A stretch of 47,963 bases of DNA from an uncultured Muribaculaceae bacterium (GCA_947625935.1 CANQQE010000026.1:1-47963), one strand, 5' to 3'; positions 1 through 6,638 are shown, counted from the stretch's first letter. The notes: a model not told the origin generated them from the sequence alone. Numbers and translations: made by a program.

Positions 1-28
1 TGCCAATAATGCGGAGAGAATGCTCCCG
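1..28. repeat. Terminal direct repeat (circular contig overlap)
   Basis: The first 28 bases are identical to the last 28 (47936-47963). This is what a circular or circularly permuted genome looks like when a contig is closed on itself. The unit genome is therefore about 47,935 bp, and features at the two ends are contiguous. Confidence 0.93.
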
Positions 29-62
29 ATAGTTGTCTACCCGACTGTCGGGAGTTTATTTT
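23..62 (+). terminator. Hairpin 2 and U-tail of junction RNA A (terminator)
   Basis: CTCCCGA (23-29) pairs perfectly with TCGGGAG (48-54) and is followed by a T-rich tail (55-62), a Rho-independent terminator shape. The 18-nt loop contains GTCTACC (35-41), the exact reverse complement of GGTAGAC in the loop of the preceding hairpin (47915-47921). It probably ends RNA A, which starts near 47887. Confidence 0.7.
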
Positions 63-92
63 ATAATAATATATATAAATATGGGAGTATGT

Positions 93-620
93 ATGGAATT
101 AAAGATTGAATATATAGATGTAGACAAATTGACGCCATACGACAAGAATACACGCAAGCACGAAAAATTCGACGTTGACGTGATTGCAAAGTCAATCGAG
201 AAATACGGCTTCGACGACCCGATAGGAATTTGGGGCGACAAAAATACCGTTGTCGAGGGGCACGGTCGTCTTTTAGCCGCAAAACAACTCGGCATGGACA
301 AAGTGCCGTGCATACGGCTTGACCACCTCACGGACGAACAGCGGCGTGAATATGCGATAATGCACAATAAGAGCGCGGAGCAAAGCGCATGGGATTTTGA
401 CCTACTTTCCGAAGAGTTGTCAGACCTCGACCTTGAAGATTTTGGGCTGGATTGGGGACTTCCCCAAGATGAGGGAACGCCGCAAGTCGAAAGAAAACCC
501 GTTGAAATCGACGGCAATCAATATCAAATTATTATCGATTGCGCAGATGAAATCGAACAAAAAGAAATGTATAATAAATTGCAAGATATGGGGATAGAAT
601 GCAGAACTTCGACATTATAA
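93..620 (+). CDS. ParB/sulfiredoxin-fold domain protein
   Basis: 175 aa. The ATG at 93 is chosen because GGGAG lies about 7 nt upstream; an upstream in-frame ATG at 33 falls inside the terminator hairpin. Residues 10-75 match the ParB N-terminal fold: a 'DKLTPYDKNTRKH' opening, then a VEGHGRLLAA box at 54-63 corresponding to the ParB GxxR nucleotide-binding loop. A second small alpha/beta segment (about 140-175) ends in CRTSTL. In phages such proteins are DNA-binding or nuclease-like and often sit beside a P-loop protein, as here: the next gene overlaps its end. There is no ParA or plasmid partition context, so chromosome-style partitioning is not implied. The family fold is well supported; the role is not. 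Confidence 0.82.
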   Translation: MELKIEYIDVDKLTPYDKNTRKHEKFDVDVIAKSIEKYGFDDPIGIWGDKNTVVEGHGRLLAAKQLGMDKVPCIRLDHLTDEQRREYAIMHNKSAEQSAWDFDLLSEELSDLDLEDFGLDWGLPQDEGTPQVERKPVEIDGNQYQIIIDCADEIEQKEMYNKLQDMGIECRTSTL

Positions 621-1054
621 AAAAATCAGATATAAAACAAACATATCGTGTCGCTCGTATTATGAGCGATTTTGACGTGAAAACGGAACATACAAACGAA
701 CGTTTCACGGGACAATTAGATTTGCCCGAAAAATGGAGTATCGGCGTTATAGTCGGCGCAAGCGGCACAGGAAAAACGACTATTGCGAAAGAATTGTTTT
801 CGGATTGTTACGTCAAAGATTTGATTTATACAGCGTCAAGTGTCATTGACGATATGCCGAAAAACGTTGCTGTTGTGCAAAGGGCTATCGCAGAACTTGA
901 AAAGTACAAAAAAGCGTTTGAGTTGGCGTGCAGAGAGGTTGCCTCGTACACAGTTTGTATTTGGTGCGATGATAATTCGGGGTGTGACAACTGCAAAATA
1001 TTGCAATCAATTAAAGCAAAGTTTTTAGGGTGGACGGAGGCGGACGATGAGTGA
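599..1054 (+). CDS. Chimeric P-loop protein: truncated ABC-type ATPase (COG2401-like) joined to a Cys-containing tail
   Basis: 151 aa, overlapping the ParB-fold gene by 22 nt. Residues 10-88 resemble the N-terminus of the phage ABC ATPase/acetyltransferase family (COG2401), including a Walker A GASGTGKTT at 53-61, and reach an 'SVIDDMPK' point. There the ATPase stops. No signature motif, Walker B or acetyltransferase domain follows. From 'MPKN' onward the sequence instead matches the gene at 9324 (residues 26-50 of that protein) and ends in a Cys cluster (C120, C123, C129, C132). The junction falls on a stretch both parents could share (about ATGCC-AAAAACGTTG). It reads as a deletion or recombination fusion. 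ATPase activity is unlikely without Walker B. Confidence 0.75.
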   Translation: MQNFDIIKKSDIKQTYRVARIMSDFDVKTEHTNERFTGQLDLPEKWSIGVIVGASGTGKTTIAKELFSDCYVKDLIYTASSVIDDMPKNVAVVQRAIAELEKYKKAFELACREVASYTVCIWCDDNSGCDNCKILQSIKAKFLGWTEADDE

Positions 1055-1361
1055 CAAAGAAATACAACTATTGCAAGAGAAATTGGAGTTTGCGGAAAAA
1101 TCTTCACAACAGTTGATAGAGCGGTATTTTGAGCAAGAGCGTAAAATTCGAGACTTGAACAAACAGATTGCCAACGCAGATGTAGAGCGTGACAAGGCAG
1201 TGGAGCGAGCCGTCAAAGATACAAAGTTTACGGTTGAGAAAGACACTGTGCAAAAGGTGTGCGACATTATCGACGATTGCATAGGGCAGGCGGTGTTTGA
1301 GTACACGGACAAGGTGCGCAAAAGTTACAAGATACCGACAAAGTACGGTTACGAAGAGTGA
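1047..1361 (+). CDS. Coiled-coil protein of unknown function
   Basis: 104 aa, with a GGAGG ribosome site about 9 nt upstream and a short overlap with the preceding gene. Residues 1-70 are highly charged with heptad-like spacing (MSDKEIQLLQEKLEF...), predicting a long coiled coil. The C-terminus is short and aromatic (KYGYEE). No family is recognised. It is cotranscribed with the ParB/P-loop genes and the AbrB-like gene 11 nt downstream. Confidence 0.7.
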   Translation: MSDKEIQLLQEKLEFAEKSSQQLIERYFEQERKIRDLNKQIANADVERDKAVERAVKDTKFTVEKDTVQKVCDIIDDCIGQAVFEYTDKVRKSYKIPTKYGYEE

Positions 1362-1371
1362 GGTGTAGATA

Positions 1372-1641
1372 ATGAGCAATAAAGTAGGCAGTGCGTGTGA
1401 GCGGTGTATGCACTATGTAGATTTTGGACACGGCGGTATTTGCGCCTATAACGGGCAATGTTACGGAACGCAAACACGGCGTACAGGGCGAATTTGGAGC
1501 GTAGACGGCAAAGTAGACGGACAAGGCAGAGTACATTTACCGAGGAAACTTGCAAAGCAGATCGGGGTTGACTTTGGAGACACGGTGCAGTTTGAGAAAC
1601 GCGACGGCGAAAAGTTTATACGGATTTACAAGGGGGAATAA
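1372..1641 (+). CDS. AbrB/SpoVT-like regulator with Cys-rich N-terminus
   Basis: 89 aa. Residues 47-87 (GKVDGQGRVHLPRKLAKQIG..GDTVQFEKRDG) match the SpoVT/AbrB swapped-hairpin DNA-binding fold, whose usual start is 'vd.kGRv.iPk.lR..lgi..Gd.v.i'. Residues 9-30 hold four Cys and two His (CERC..H...HGGIC..C) that could bind zinc, an unusual addition to an AbrB domain. AbrB proteins are dimeric or tetrameric transcription regulators. The target here is unknown; self-regulation of this early cluster is a guess. Confidence 0.7.
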   Translation: MSNKVGSACERCMHYVDFGHGGICAYNGQCYGTQTRRTGRIWSVDGKVDGQGRVHLPRKLAKQIGVDFGDTVQFEKRDGEKFIRIYKGE

Positions 1642-1645
1642 AAAA

Positions 1646-1996
1646 ATGACAGTAGTTGATAACGATTGGAACAAGTTTTTTGAAGAAGAATTCCGCAAAG
1701 GCTTTGCGCCCGATATGAACGCAAAAATGAGCATAAAAGATTTTTGCACGCCTGACGGCAGACGGAGTTATGCAACGGTAGAAATTGACGGCGTTATATA
1801 CGAGGTACACTATTGGTACGCACAAGCCTATATGCCCGTCAAAGACCCGAATTACATAATGGATTATTCTTTTATGACTAAAGTAAACTCTCCCGATTAT
1901 CCGAATTTGTCAAAATGGGGTGTTCGTTTTGAAACTACAAAAGACAATTTGATTACTGTAAAACGGTTTAACAGTTATTTTGGGAGCAAAAAATGA
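1646..1996 (+). CDS. Hypothetical protein
   Basis: 116 aa. The ATG at 1646 is chosen over an upstream in-frame ATG at 1550 because AAGGGGGAA lies just upstream and the earlier start would run through the AbrB-like gene. The sequence is acidic and aromatic, soluble, with no recognised domain (contains GVIYEVHYWYAQAYMPV). Its end overlaps the next start (ATGAC). Confidence 0.65.
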   Translation: MTVVDNDWNKFFEEEFRKGFAPDMNAKMSIKDFCTPDGRRSYATVEIDGVIYEVHYWYAQAYMPVKDPNYIMDYSFMTKVNSPDYPNLSKWGVRFETTKDNLITVKRFNSYFGSKK

Positions 1997-2349
1997 CAGA
2001 AAAAGAAAAATTATATGAAGAGATAAAAAACGAAAGTTTGTTTACGACGGAGTATGTAGATTTGAATTTCAGCGGAGAGCGGCGAATGCTTGAAATGTTA
2101 GGTGCGTTAAACAGAGTTATAGAGAGTATGCAGACGTTCCACAATCTATACGACGGTAGCGGATTAGAACATCAGCACCGTGATTATGACCTACAAGAAG
2201 TTGAAAATCTACTAAGTCAACTGGAAGTTATGAGAGAGGACTTGTTTTCAAATTCGGTAAATTGGAATAGGATTTGTGAGTTGGGATTTGAGCATTGCGA
2301 CAATATTGAGAATTTACTAAGAAACTTACAAAAAAGTGTTGACAAATAA
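1993..2349 (+). CDS. Paralogous small protein, copy B (paired with RNA B)
   Basis: 118 aa, predicted all-helical. It is clearly homologous over its length to the protein at 47503: both share GERRMLEMLGALNR and a run ending NWNRICELGF. A 47-nt stretch (2224-2270) is base-for-base identical to 47737-47783, which implies recent duplication or gene conversion. Its 3' end overlaps a TTGACA promoter that drives a structured RNA. The same arrangement follows the other copy. No family is recognised. The constant pairing with an adjacent RNA suggests an RNA-linked role, which is inference. Confidence 0.75.
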   Translation: MTEKEKLYEEIKNESLFTTEYVDLNFSGERRMLEMLGALNRVIESMQTFHNLYDGSGLEHQHRDYDLQEVENLLSQLEVMREDLFSNSVNWNRICELGFEHCDNIENLLRNLQKSVDK

Positions 2350-2367
2350 TTTACTTTGTAGTAAGAT
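2339..2367 (+). promoter_or_regulatory. Sigma-70-type promoter for RNA B
   Basis: TTGACA (2339-2344), 17-nt spacer, TAAGAT (2362-2367). It lies across the stop codon of the 1993 gene and points into the structured RNA, with a start expected near 2374. Confidence 0.75.
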
Positions 2368-2373
2368 AGTATA

Positions 2374-2533
2374 GGTGAGTAACGGAAACTAACCGTAATA
2401 TATGGCAAGTCCGTGATACGCTAAACTCCGTATTTGGGCAGCACACCAAAACGGGAAAAGCAACTGAATACGGGGTATAACGAACTCATAACCGAAAGTC
2501 GTGCTGGGCGAGTAGGTTATGGGTTTTGTTTTA
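2374..2533 (+). ncRNA. Structured RNA B: two hairpins with complementary loops, terminator-ended
   Basis: About 160 nt between the promoter and a T-rich tail, with no convincing ORF. Hairpin 1 pairs ACTCCGTATTT (2425-2435) with GAATACGGGGT (2466-2476), 11 bp with G-U wobbles and a 30-nt loop. Hairpin 2 pairs AACTCATAACC (2483-2493) with GGTTATGGGTT (2515-2525), 11 bp with a 21-nt loop, then TTTTGTTTTA. Loop 1 contains CAGCAC (2439-2444) and loop 2 contains GTGCTG (2501-2506), exact complements able to kiss in cis or between molecules. The layout repeats with different bases in junction RNA A. No named RNA family is recognised. Confidence 0.68.
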
Positions 2534-2557
2534 TATAATTATACACATAAATAGGAT

Positions 2558-2725
2558 ATGACAGATAATAATAGACAAAGAGCTGAACGTGGTAGTAAGA
2601 CAAACGAAGAGTTTGCTAAACGAGTGAAAAGAGAGTGGATGCGCTATTGGGGTAAGTACGACAAGCCGTTTGAGTTCAATATAGCAGTGACGGATTTGCA
2701 TGAGCAAGAGGAAACAAAGAAATGA
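2558..2725 (+). CDS. Small basic hypothetical protein
   Basis: 55 aa, starting TDNNRQRAERGSKTNEEFAKRVKREWMRYW. Charged N-terminal helix, soluble. The start is preceded by 'aatagg', a moderate ribosome site. The stop overlaps the methyltransferase start (ATGA), so translation is probably coupled. Function unknown; it may be a methyltransferase accessory by position only. Confidence 0.6.
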   Translation: MTDNNRQRAERGSKTNEEFAKRVKREWMRYWGKYDKPFEFNIAVTDLHEQEETKK

Positions 2726-3957
2726 ACAATCAACAAGTTTCTATTTGGGACGGGCAAACACCATTAAAAATCAATAAACCGATACGGCTTGTGGAGTTAT
2801 TCGCGGGTATTGGAGCGCAGGCGAAAGCACTTGAACGGCTCGGCGTGGAGTTTGAACATTATCGTATATGCGAGTTTGACAAATACGCTGTTACAAGTTA
2901 CAACGCGATACACGGCACAAACTTTTGCACAAGCGATATTCGGAACATCACGGGTGCAGACTTGGGAATAGTCGATACAGATAAATACTGCTACATAATG
3001 ACATATTCTTTTCCTTGCACCGATTTGTCGCTTGCCGGCAAGCAACAAGGTATGAAACGCGGGAGTGGGACACGTAGTGGGCTACTTTGGGAAGTGGAAT
3101 GGCTACTCAAAGATATGAGCGGATATATACCGCATCGCCACAAGCCTAACGGAAAAATCTTTTCTATGACACCGTGGGAAGATTGGTACAACCCACCAGA
3201 CCAAACAAAGTTGCCACAAATATTGCTTATGGAAAACGTACCGCAAGTGATAGGGCAAAAGAACATAGCGGACTTTGCGGAGTGGATAGCGTTTTTGGAC
3301 ACTCTCGGCTACACAAGTAAATGGGCGGTGCTGAACGCAAAAGACTTTAATGTTCCGCAGAATCGCGAACGGTGCTATATGGTGAGTTGGCTCGGCGATC
3401 ACAGCTTTTTCTTTCCACAAGGCACGGGGTGCAAACGAGTACTCAAAGATGTATTAGAAAAGAACGTGGACGAAAAGTACTACCTATCCGACAAAGGTGT
3501 GAAGTACATACAATCGCCTAAACGTCGTGGAGATACAGTGGTATGCGATGAAAACAGTCATATCGCGCCGACTGCTATAACGGCGAAAGGCAACAGCAAC
3601 TGGACGGGTAATTTTATAGCAAGTAGGACTGCCCCCCCCCGATACAGTAAGGCAATTAGAACAGGCGGGAGAGGAAGTCTTGACAGACACAGTTGGGATA
3701 TTGTTGTCGAACTGCGGCAGGACGATAAAGAAAGAAATAGCGATTGCACCGACTTTGATGGCGAGGGACTACAAAGGCTTCAACACTTATGGGCGACCGG
3801 GAGTGATAGAAGTGTGGCGCAAGAAGTGATCGAGAATGCGGACGGAGTACTGTTAGGCAAATCACCCGATTTTCAACGGAAACCTTTGCCAAACATAAGC
3901 AGAACGATTGACACATTAGGAATGAATGGGGTTGTAATATGGCAGAAAAAATCATAG
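2722..3957 (+). CDS. C5-cytosine DNA methyltransferase, N-terminal part; frame disturbed after a C9 tract
   Basis: 411 aa as read. C5-MTase motifs are clear: motif I LFAGIGAQ (26-33), motif IV SFPCTDLS with catalytic Cys at 99, motif VI ENV (171-173), motif VIII QNRER (213-217). A tract of nine C (3632-3640) follows at residue ~305. In the frame read here the next ~60 residues look non-coding, whereas the +1 frame gives IAPTLMARDYKGF..GVIEVWRKK, a typical target-recognition segment. Motifs IX-X are absent from this ORF and lie in the next one. The enzyme would methylate cytosine in host or phage DNA if the frames were reconciled. As written it lacks the C-terminal helix of the catalytic domain. 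Confidence 0.82.
   Translation: MNNQQVSIWDGQTPLKINKPIRLVELFAGIGAQAKALERLGVEFEHYRICEFDKYAVTSYNAIHGTNFCTSDIRNITGADLGIVDTDKYCYIMTYSFPCTDLSLAGKQQGMKRGSGTRSGLLWEVEWLLKDMSGYIPHRHKPNGKIFSMTPWEDWYNPPDQTKLPQILLMENVPQVIGQKNIADFAEWIAFLDTLGYTSKWAVLNAKDFNVPQNRERCYMVSWLGDHSFFFPQGTGCKRVLKDVLEKNVDEKYYLSDKGVKYIQSPKRRGDTVVCDENSHIAPTAITAKGNSNWTGNFIASRTAPPRYSKAIRTGGRGSLDRHSWDIVVELRQDDKERNSDCTDFDGEGLQRLQHLWATGSDRSVAQEVIENADGVLLGKSPDFQRKPLPNISRTIDTLGMNGVVIWQKKS
3632..3640 (+). repeat. C9 homopolymer tract inside the methyltransferase
   Basis: Nine consecutive C. Loss of one C would move translation into the frame that encodes a target-recognition-like segment (to a stop near 3829). With the G9 tract at 4056-4064 these are the only such long G/C runs noticed in the genome, and both lie in the same gene. 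This suggests phase variation or assembly error. Confidence 0.75.
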
Positions 3958-4488
3958 TGGCAGGAACGTTGAATGGTGGAGTATATGCGAAAATGCACGA
4001 GCAGAGCAGACGCGTATATGATACAGATGGACTTGCGCCGACACAAAATACGTGTGGGGGGGGGCAACTTGGAAACGAAGATAATTGAGCCGATAGCATA
4101 CGATGAGCAAAACGGCTATTTTAGGCAAGACGGAACTGTCGGAACATTGACAACGGACGGCAATAGTCCAAAACATAATAATCGTATTGTTGAAAATTGT
4201 CGAATACGCAAATTAACTCCGCGTGAATGTTTTCGTCTAATGGACTTCGACGATAAGGACTTTCTAAGGGCGAAGTGCAAACTCATCAACGACGATGAAA
4301 CAGCTCAATGGTTTTTGGAGCAAGAGAGCAAAGTAAATGCACGGACGATGACAAGGCAAGAGTGGAAAATATTTAGTGTGTATTTGCGCAAGAGATATGA
4401 GCGGACAAGCGACAGCCAGTGTTACAAACAGGCAGGTAACAGCATTGTGGTATCGGTGCTTGAAGCGATATTCAAACAAATGTTATAA
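3939..4488 (+). pseudogene. C5-cytosine methyltransferase C-terminal part, frame-broken at a G9 tract
   Basis: The reading frame opens at ATG 3939, overlapping the end of the N-terminal ORF, and reads AEKIIVAGTLNGGVYAKMHEQ..APTQNTCGGG into a run of nine G (4056-4064). Continuing in that frame stops at 4086-4088. With one G fewer it joins the frame ending at 4488, which carries the conserved C-terminal motifs: RKLTPRECFRLMDF (motif IX region) and QAGNSIVVSVLEAIF (motif X). A plausible-looking ATG at 3973 is only a shadow of this frame. Either a phase-variable gene caught off, a decayed gene, or a homopolymer sequencing error. Confidence 0.75.
4056..4064 (+). repeat. G9 homopolymer tract inside the methyltransferase
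   Basis: Nine consecutive G. A single-base deletion restores continuity between the target-recognition segment upstream and motifs IX-X downstream. Confidence 0.8.
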
Positions 4489-4496
4489 GGTGAGCA

Positions 4497-4682
4497 ATGA
4501 CACGGACGATCGAGCAGGTGCAAGCCGAAATAGATAGAGTAGAAACGGCTTTGAGACAGACAAAATCAAAGTATTTGCGGAGTGATTACCACAAATACCT
4601 AAAACGACTTTACAACGAGCGCAGACGGCTGAAACGATTTGCATTGATTGATGAGTTGATAGCGGTGCTAAACGGACAATAA
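4497..4682 (+). CDS. Small coiled-coil hypothetical protein
   Basis: 61 aa, with a GGTGA ribosome site 5 nt upstream. Strongly helical and basic: TIEQVQAEIDRVETALRQTK, then an Arg/Lys-rich stretch around NERRRLKRF. It follows the methyltransferase by 8 nt. No family is recognised. Confidence 0.6.
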   Translation: MTRTIEQVQAEIDRVETALRQTKSKYLRSDYHKYLKRLYNERRRLKRFALIDELIAVLNGQ

Positions 4683-4704
4683 AATATATATAGTAAGGTA
4701 AATA

Positions 4705-5073
4705 ATGATTACAAAAGGTTTATTTTCATCTAATACAGATATGTGGGCTACACCACAGTGGCTTTTTGACGAATTGGATAAAGAGTTCCATTTTACGATC
4801 GATGTTTGCGCAATAGCAGAAAATGCAAAATGTAAGAACTATTTTTCACCCGAAATGGACGGACTTTCAAAAAATTGGGATAGGGGGGTATATTGGTGTA
4901 ACCCGCCTTCAAGTGCAAGTTGGCAGGGCAGGGCAAAATACCGTTCGGCAAGTACTACAAGGAAAGCAGGGAAACGTTTGTTGAAAATAAAGGAGAATAA
5001 AAATGGCAAAATCATTACAACAGAACGAAAATGGCGAATGGGTAGAAGTAGATTATTTAGAAATAAGAAATAA
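4705..5073 (+). pseudogene. Truncated phage N6-adenine methyltransferase (Dam-like)
   Basis: Residues 10-68 match the phage Dam family: TDMWATPQWLFDELDKEF, DVCA, then the catalytic motif region YWCNPP (63-68). Instead of the usual NPPY/F and the C-terminal half, the frame runs into Ser/Arg-rich residues without resemblance to the family. The alternative frame from about 4914 reads FKCKLAGQGKIPFGKYYKES and ends at TAA 5000-5002, just before the next start, so it looks like the tail of a lost gene. The sequence is best explained by a deletion joining the dam 5' half out of frame to that tail. Catalytic activity is not expected. Confidence 0.72.
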
Positions 5074-5653
5074 AGAAATAATAGAAAAATTAGAACCTAC
5101 ATTAAAAGAATTTATTAAAGAAAAGAATTTGTCTTATTCTATGAAAAAGCCTGTAAAATTGGGGTACAGATTTACTACTCAATTGTACTTGGCATTATCG
5201 AAATACGGACAAATGTCGCCTGACAATGTGGCAAAATTAGATTATGATACAATCAACGATTTTTGGCTGAAATTTCTTGAATTGACAGCATATTACAATC
5301 GGTATTTTGAGATCGTATCTAATAGGCAACTGTTTTGTGCATTTATGGGAATCAACAATCGCATATACTTGAACTTGGAAAAAAGTCAGGACGAGGATAT
5401 AGCCAATCTTATGCGGGCGATCAATGACAGTTTTATCGGACTTGGATTTACAGCCGGGGAGAGTGGCGAGGCAAATCACATAGCAGTAAAGGCTCGACTT
5501 GGCGCAAAAGATGTCGGACACAATGTGGTGAGCGCGTCGGAAGAACTTGTCGCAAACGCTCTTACCGGTCAAAAATCACCGCAAGAGCTTGACCGCCAAT
5601 TGGCACGAATTTTGGGTGAGGAACTGCCTAAAAGCAAGAGATTAAAGCCGTAA
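5003..5653 (+). CDS. Conserved phage protein of unknown function
   Basis: 216 aa, with AAAGGAG 8-10 nt upstream of ATG 5003. Predicted largely helical and soluble. The N-terminus (MAKSLQQNENGEWVEVDY) and the centre (ELTAYYNRYFEIVSNRQLFCAF) have the look of a conserved gut-phage protein, and the C-terminus is Lys-rich. I do not recognise a function. A small-terminase-like DNA-binding role cannot be excluded, since no TerS was found next to TerL, but nothing in the sequence shows it. Confidence 0.7.
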   Translation: MAKSLQQNENGEWVEVDYLEIRNKEIIEKLEPTLKEFIKEKNLSYSMKKPVKLGYRFTTQLYLALSKYGQMSPDNVAKLDYDTINDFWLKFLELTAYYNRYFEIVSNRQLFCAFMGINNRIYLNLEKSQDEDIANLMRAINDSFIGLGFTAGESGEANHIAVKARLGAKDVGHNVVSASEELVANALTGQKSPQELDRQLARILGEELPKSKRLKP

Positions 5654-5684
5654 ACTAAAATTTACAAAAAGCTTTCAAAAAGTG

Positions 5685-5713
5685 TTGACAAGTTGGAGTG
5701 CTTGGTATATAAT
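5685..5713 (+). promoter_or_regulatory. Perfect consensus sigma-70 promoter for the 5.7-10.5 kb operon
   Basis: TTGACA (5685-5690), exactly 17 nt, TATAAT (5708-5713). It is followed 33 nt later by the serine recombinase start with its own AAGGAG site. It is the only clear promoter before the dense run of small genes, so it probably drives all of them as an early operon. Confidence 0.88.
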
Positions 5714-5745
5714 ATACTTGAAAAATGACAATAAAGGAGATTGTT

Positions 5746-6348
5746 ATGTGTAAAGTATTTGCATATATGAGAGTAAGCACATCTGACAAGGCGGCCAAAC
5801 AAGACTACGAACGGCAAAAATATCTGCTTTCTCACAGCGGTTTGGAATTTGACGCGGTATTCGAGGAACACATAAGCGGTGGCGTGCGTGGCGATCAACG
5901 GCAAGAGTTCAACAAAATGGTTGGCTTGTTGTCGGAAAAAGATGTTGTTTGTTTTACGGAGACATCGCGGTTCGGCAGAAATTATATTGATTGTTTTGAC
6001 ATGCTTGATATTATAACACAGGGCAAAAAAGCAACAGTAAAGTTTTTGAGCAACGGCATAACCTTAGAGGGTGGCGAAAAAATGAACCCATACACTTGGA
6101 TGACTGTTTCACAATTCTTTATTCAGGACGAATTTTTGAAACGGCAGATAGGTTACAACACCTCGATCGCTCTCCAACGCAAAAAGGAACAAGGTGTAAA
6201 ACTTGGTGCGCCGAACAAGTACGGTGAAGATGTAATTGCACAAATAGTCGAAATGAGAGAGCAAGGACAGACGTGTCAACAAATAGCAGACAAATTGGGA
6301 ATACCAAAGTCAACTATTGCAAGATTAGCAAGAGGAGGAAATAAATAA
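5746..6348 (+). CDS. Serine recombinase, resolvase/invertase type
   Basis: 200 aa. The ATG at 5746 is selected for AAAGGAG at 5-11 nt upstream. The N-terminal catalytic domain has YMRVSTSDK with the nucleophilic Ser at residue 11, then TETSRFGRN (the DRLGR-type conserved Arg block). The C-terminal ~45 residues form a helix-turn-helix (QTCQQIADKLGIPKSTIARL) as in Hin/Gin/Tn3-resolvase proteins. The size fits small invertases/resolvases, not large integrases. It could invert a segment, resolve genome multimers or act on a plasmid-like prophage. No target site pair was identified. Confidence 0.9.
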   Translation: MCKVFAYMRVSTSDKAAKQDYERQKYLLSHSGLEFDAVFEEHISGGVRGDQRQEFNKMVGLLSEKDVVCFTETSRFGRNYIDCFDMLDIITQGKKATVKFLSNGITLEGGEKMNPYTWMTVSQFFIQDEFLKRQIGYNTSIALQRKKEQGVKLGAPNKYGEDVIAQIVEMREQGQTCQQIADKLGIPKSTIARLARGGNK

Positions 6349-6638
6349 TGGATAAGGAAAAAGCAATACAACAGTGGAAAGCTCCGATAGAGTGGTTTAT
6401 CGCAAATGTAAAATGTTGTCATAATTGCGATCATTGGTGCGAAGATATGTGTGCGACAGAGCGTGCATACGCTAAAAGATTTGGCTGGAATATGTGTCCA
6501 CACAAAGATTTATTGACAGCGTTTGATGGTTATTGCGCTGATTATGAGGGGAACGCCTCGGAAGAAAATCTTATTGTCACATTGACGATAGAAGAGCGCA
6601 AGGCTTTGCTTACAGAAAGAAAAGAGGTGGGCGAATGA
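6348..6638 (+). CDS. Cys-rich small protein
   Basis: 96 aa, start overlapping the recombinase stop (AATAATGG). Residues 23-38 hold CCHNCDHWCEDMC, with two more Cys later, suggesting a zinc-binding fold. The C-terminal third is charged and helical. Function unknown. Confidence 0.65.
   Translation: MDKEKAIQQWKAPIEWFIANVKCCHNCDHWCEDMCATERAYAKRFGWNMCPHKDLLTAFDGYCADYEGNASEENLIVTLTIEERKALLTERKEVGE

Noticed and set aside
93-620. Plasmid partition ParB with a ParA partner
   Set aside because: No ParA-type ATPase is encoded and the neighbour is a truncated ABC-type P-loop protein; only the ParB fold is supported.
3973-4062. Independent start at ATG 3973 for the methyltransferase C-terminal ORF
   Set aside because: Upstream of the G9 tract this frame does not resemble the family, while the frame from 3939 does; the ATG is a shadow.
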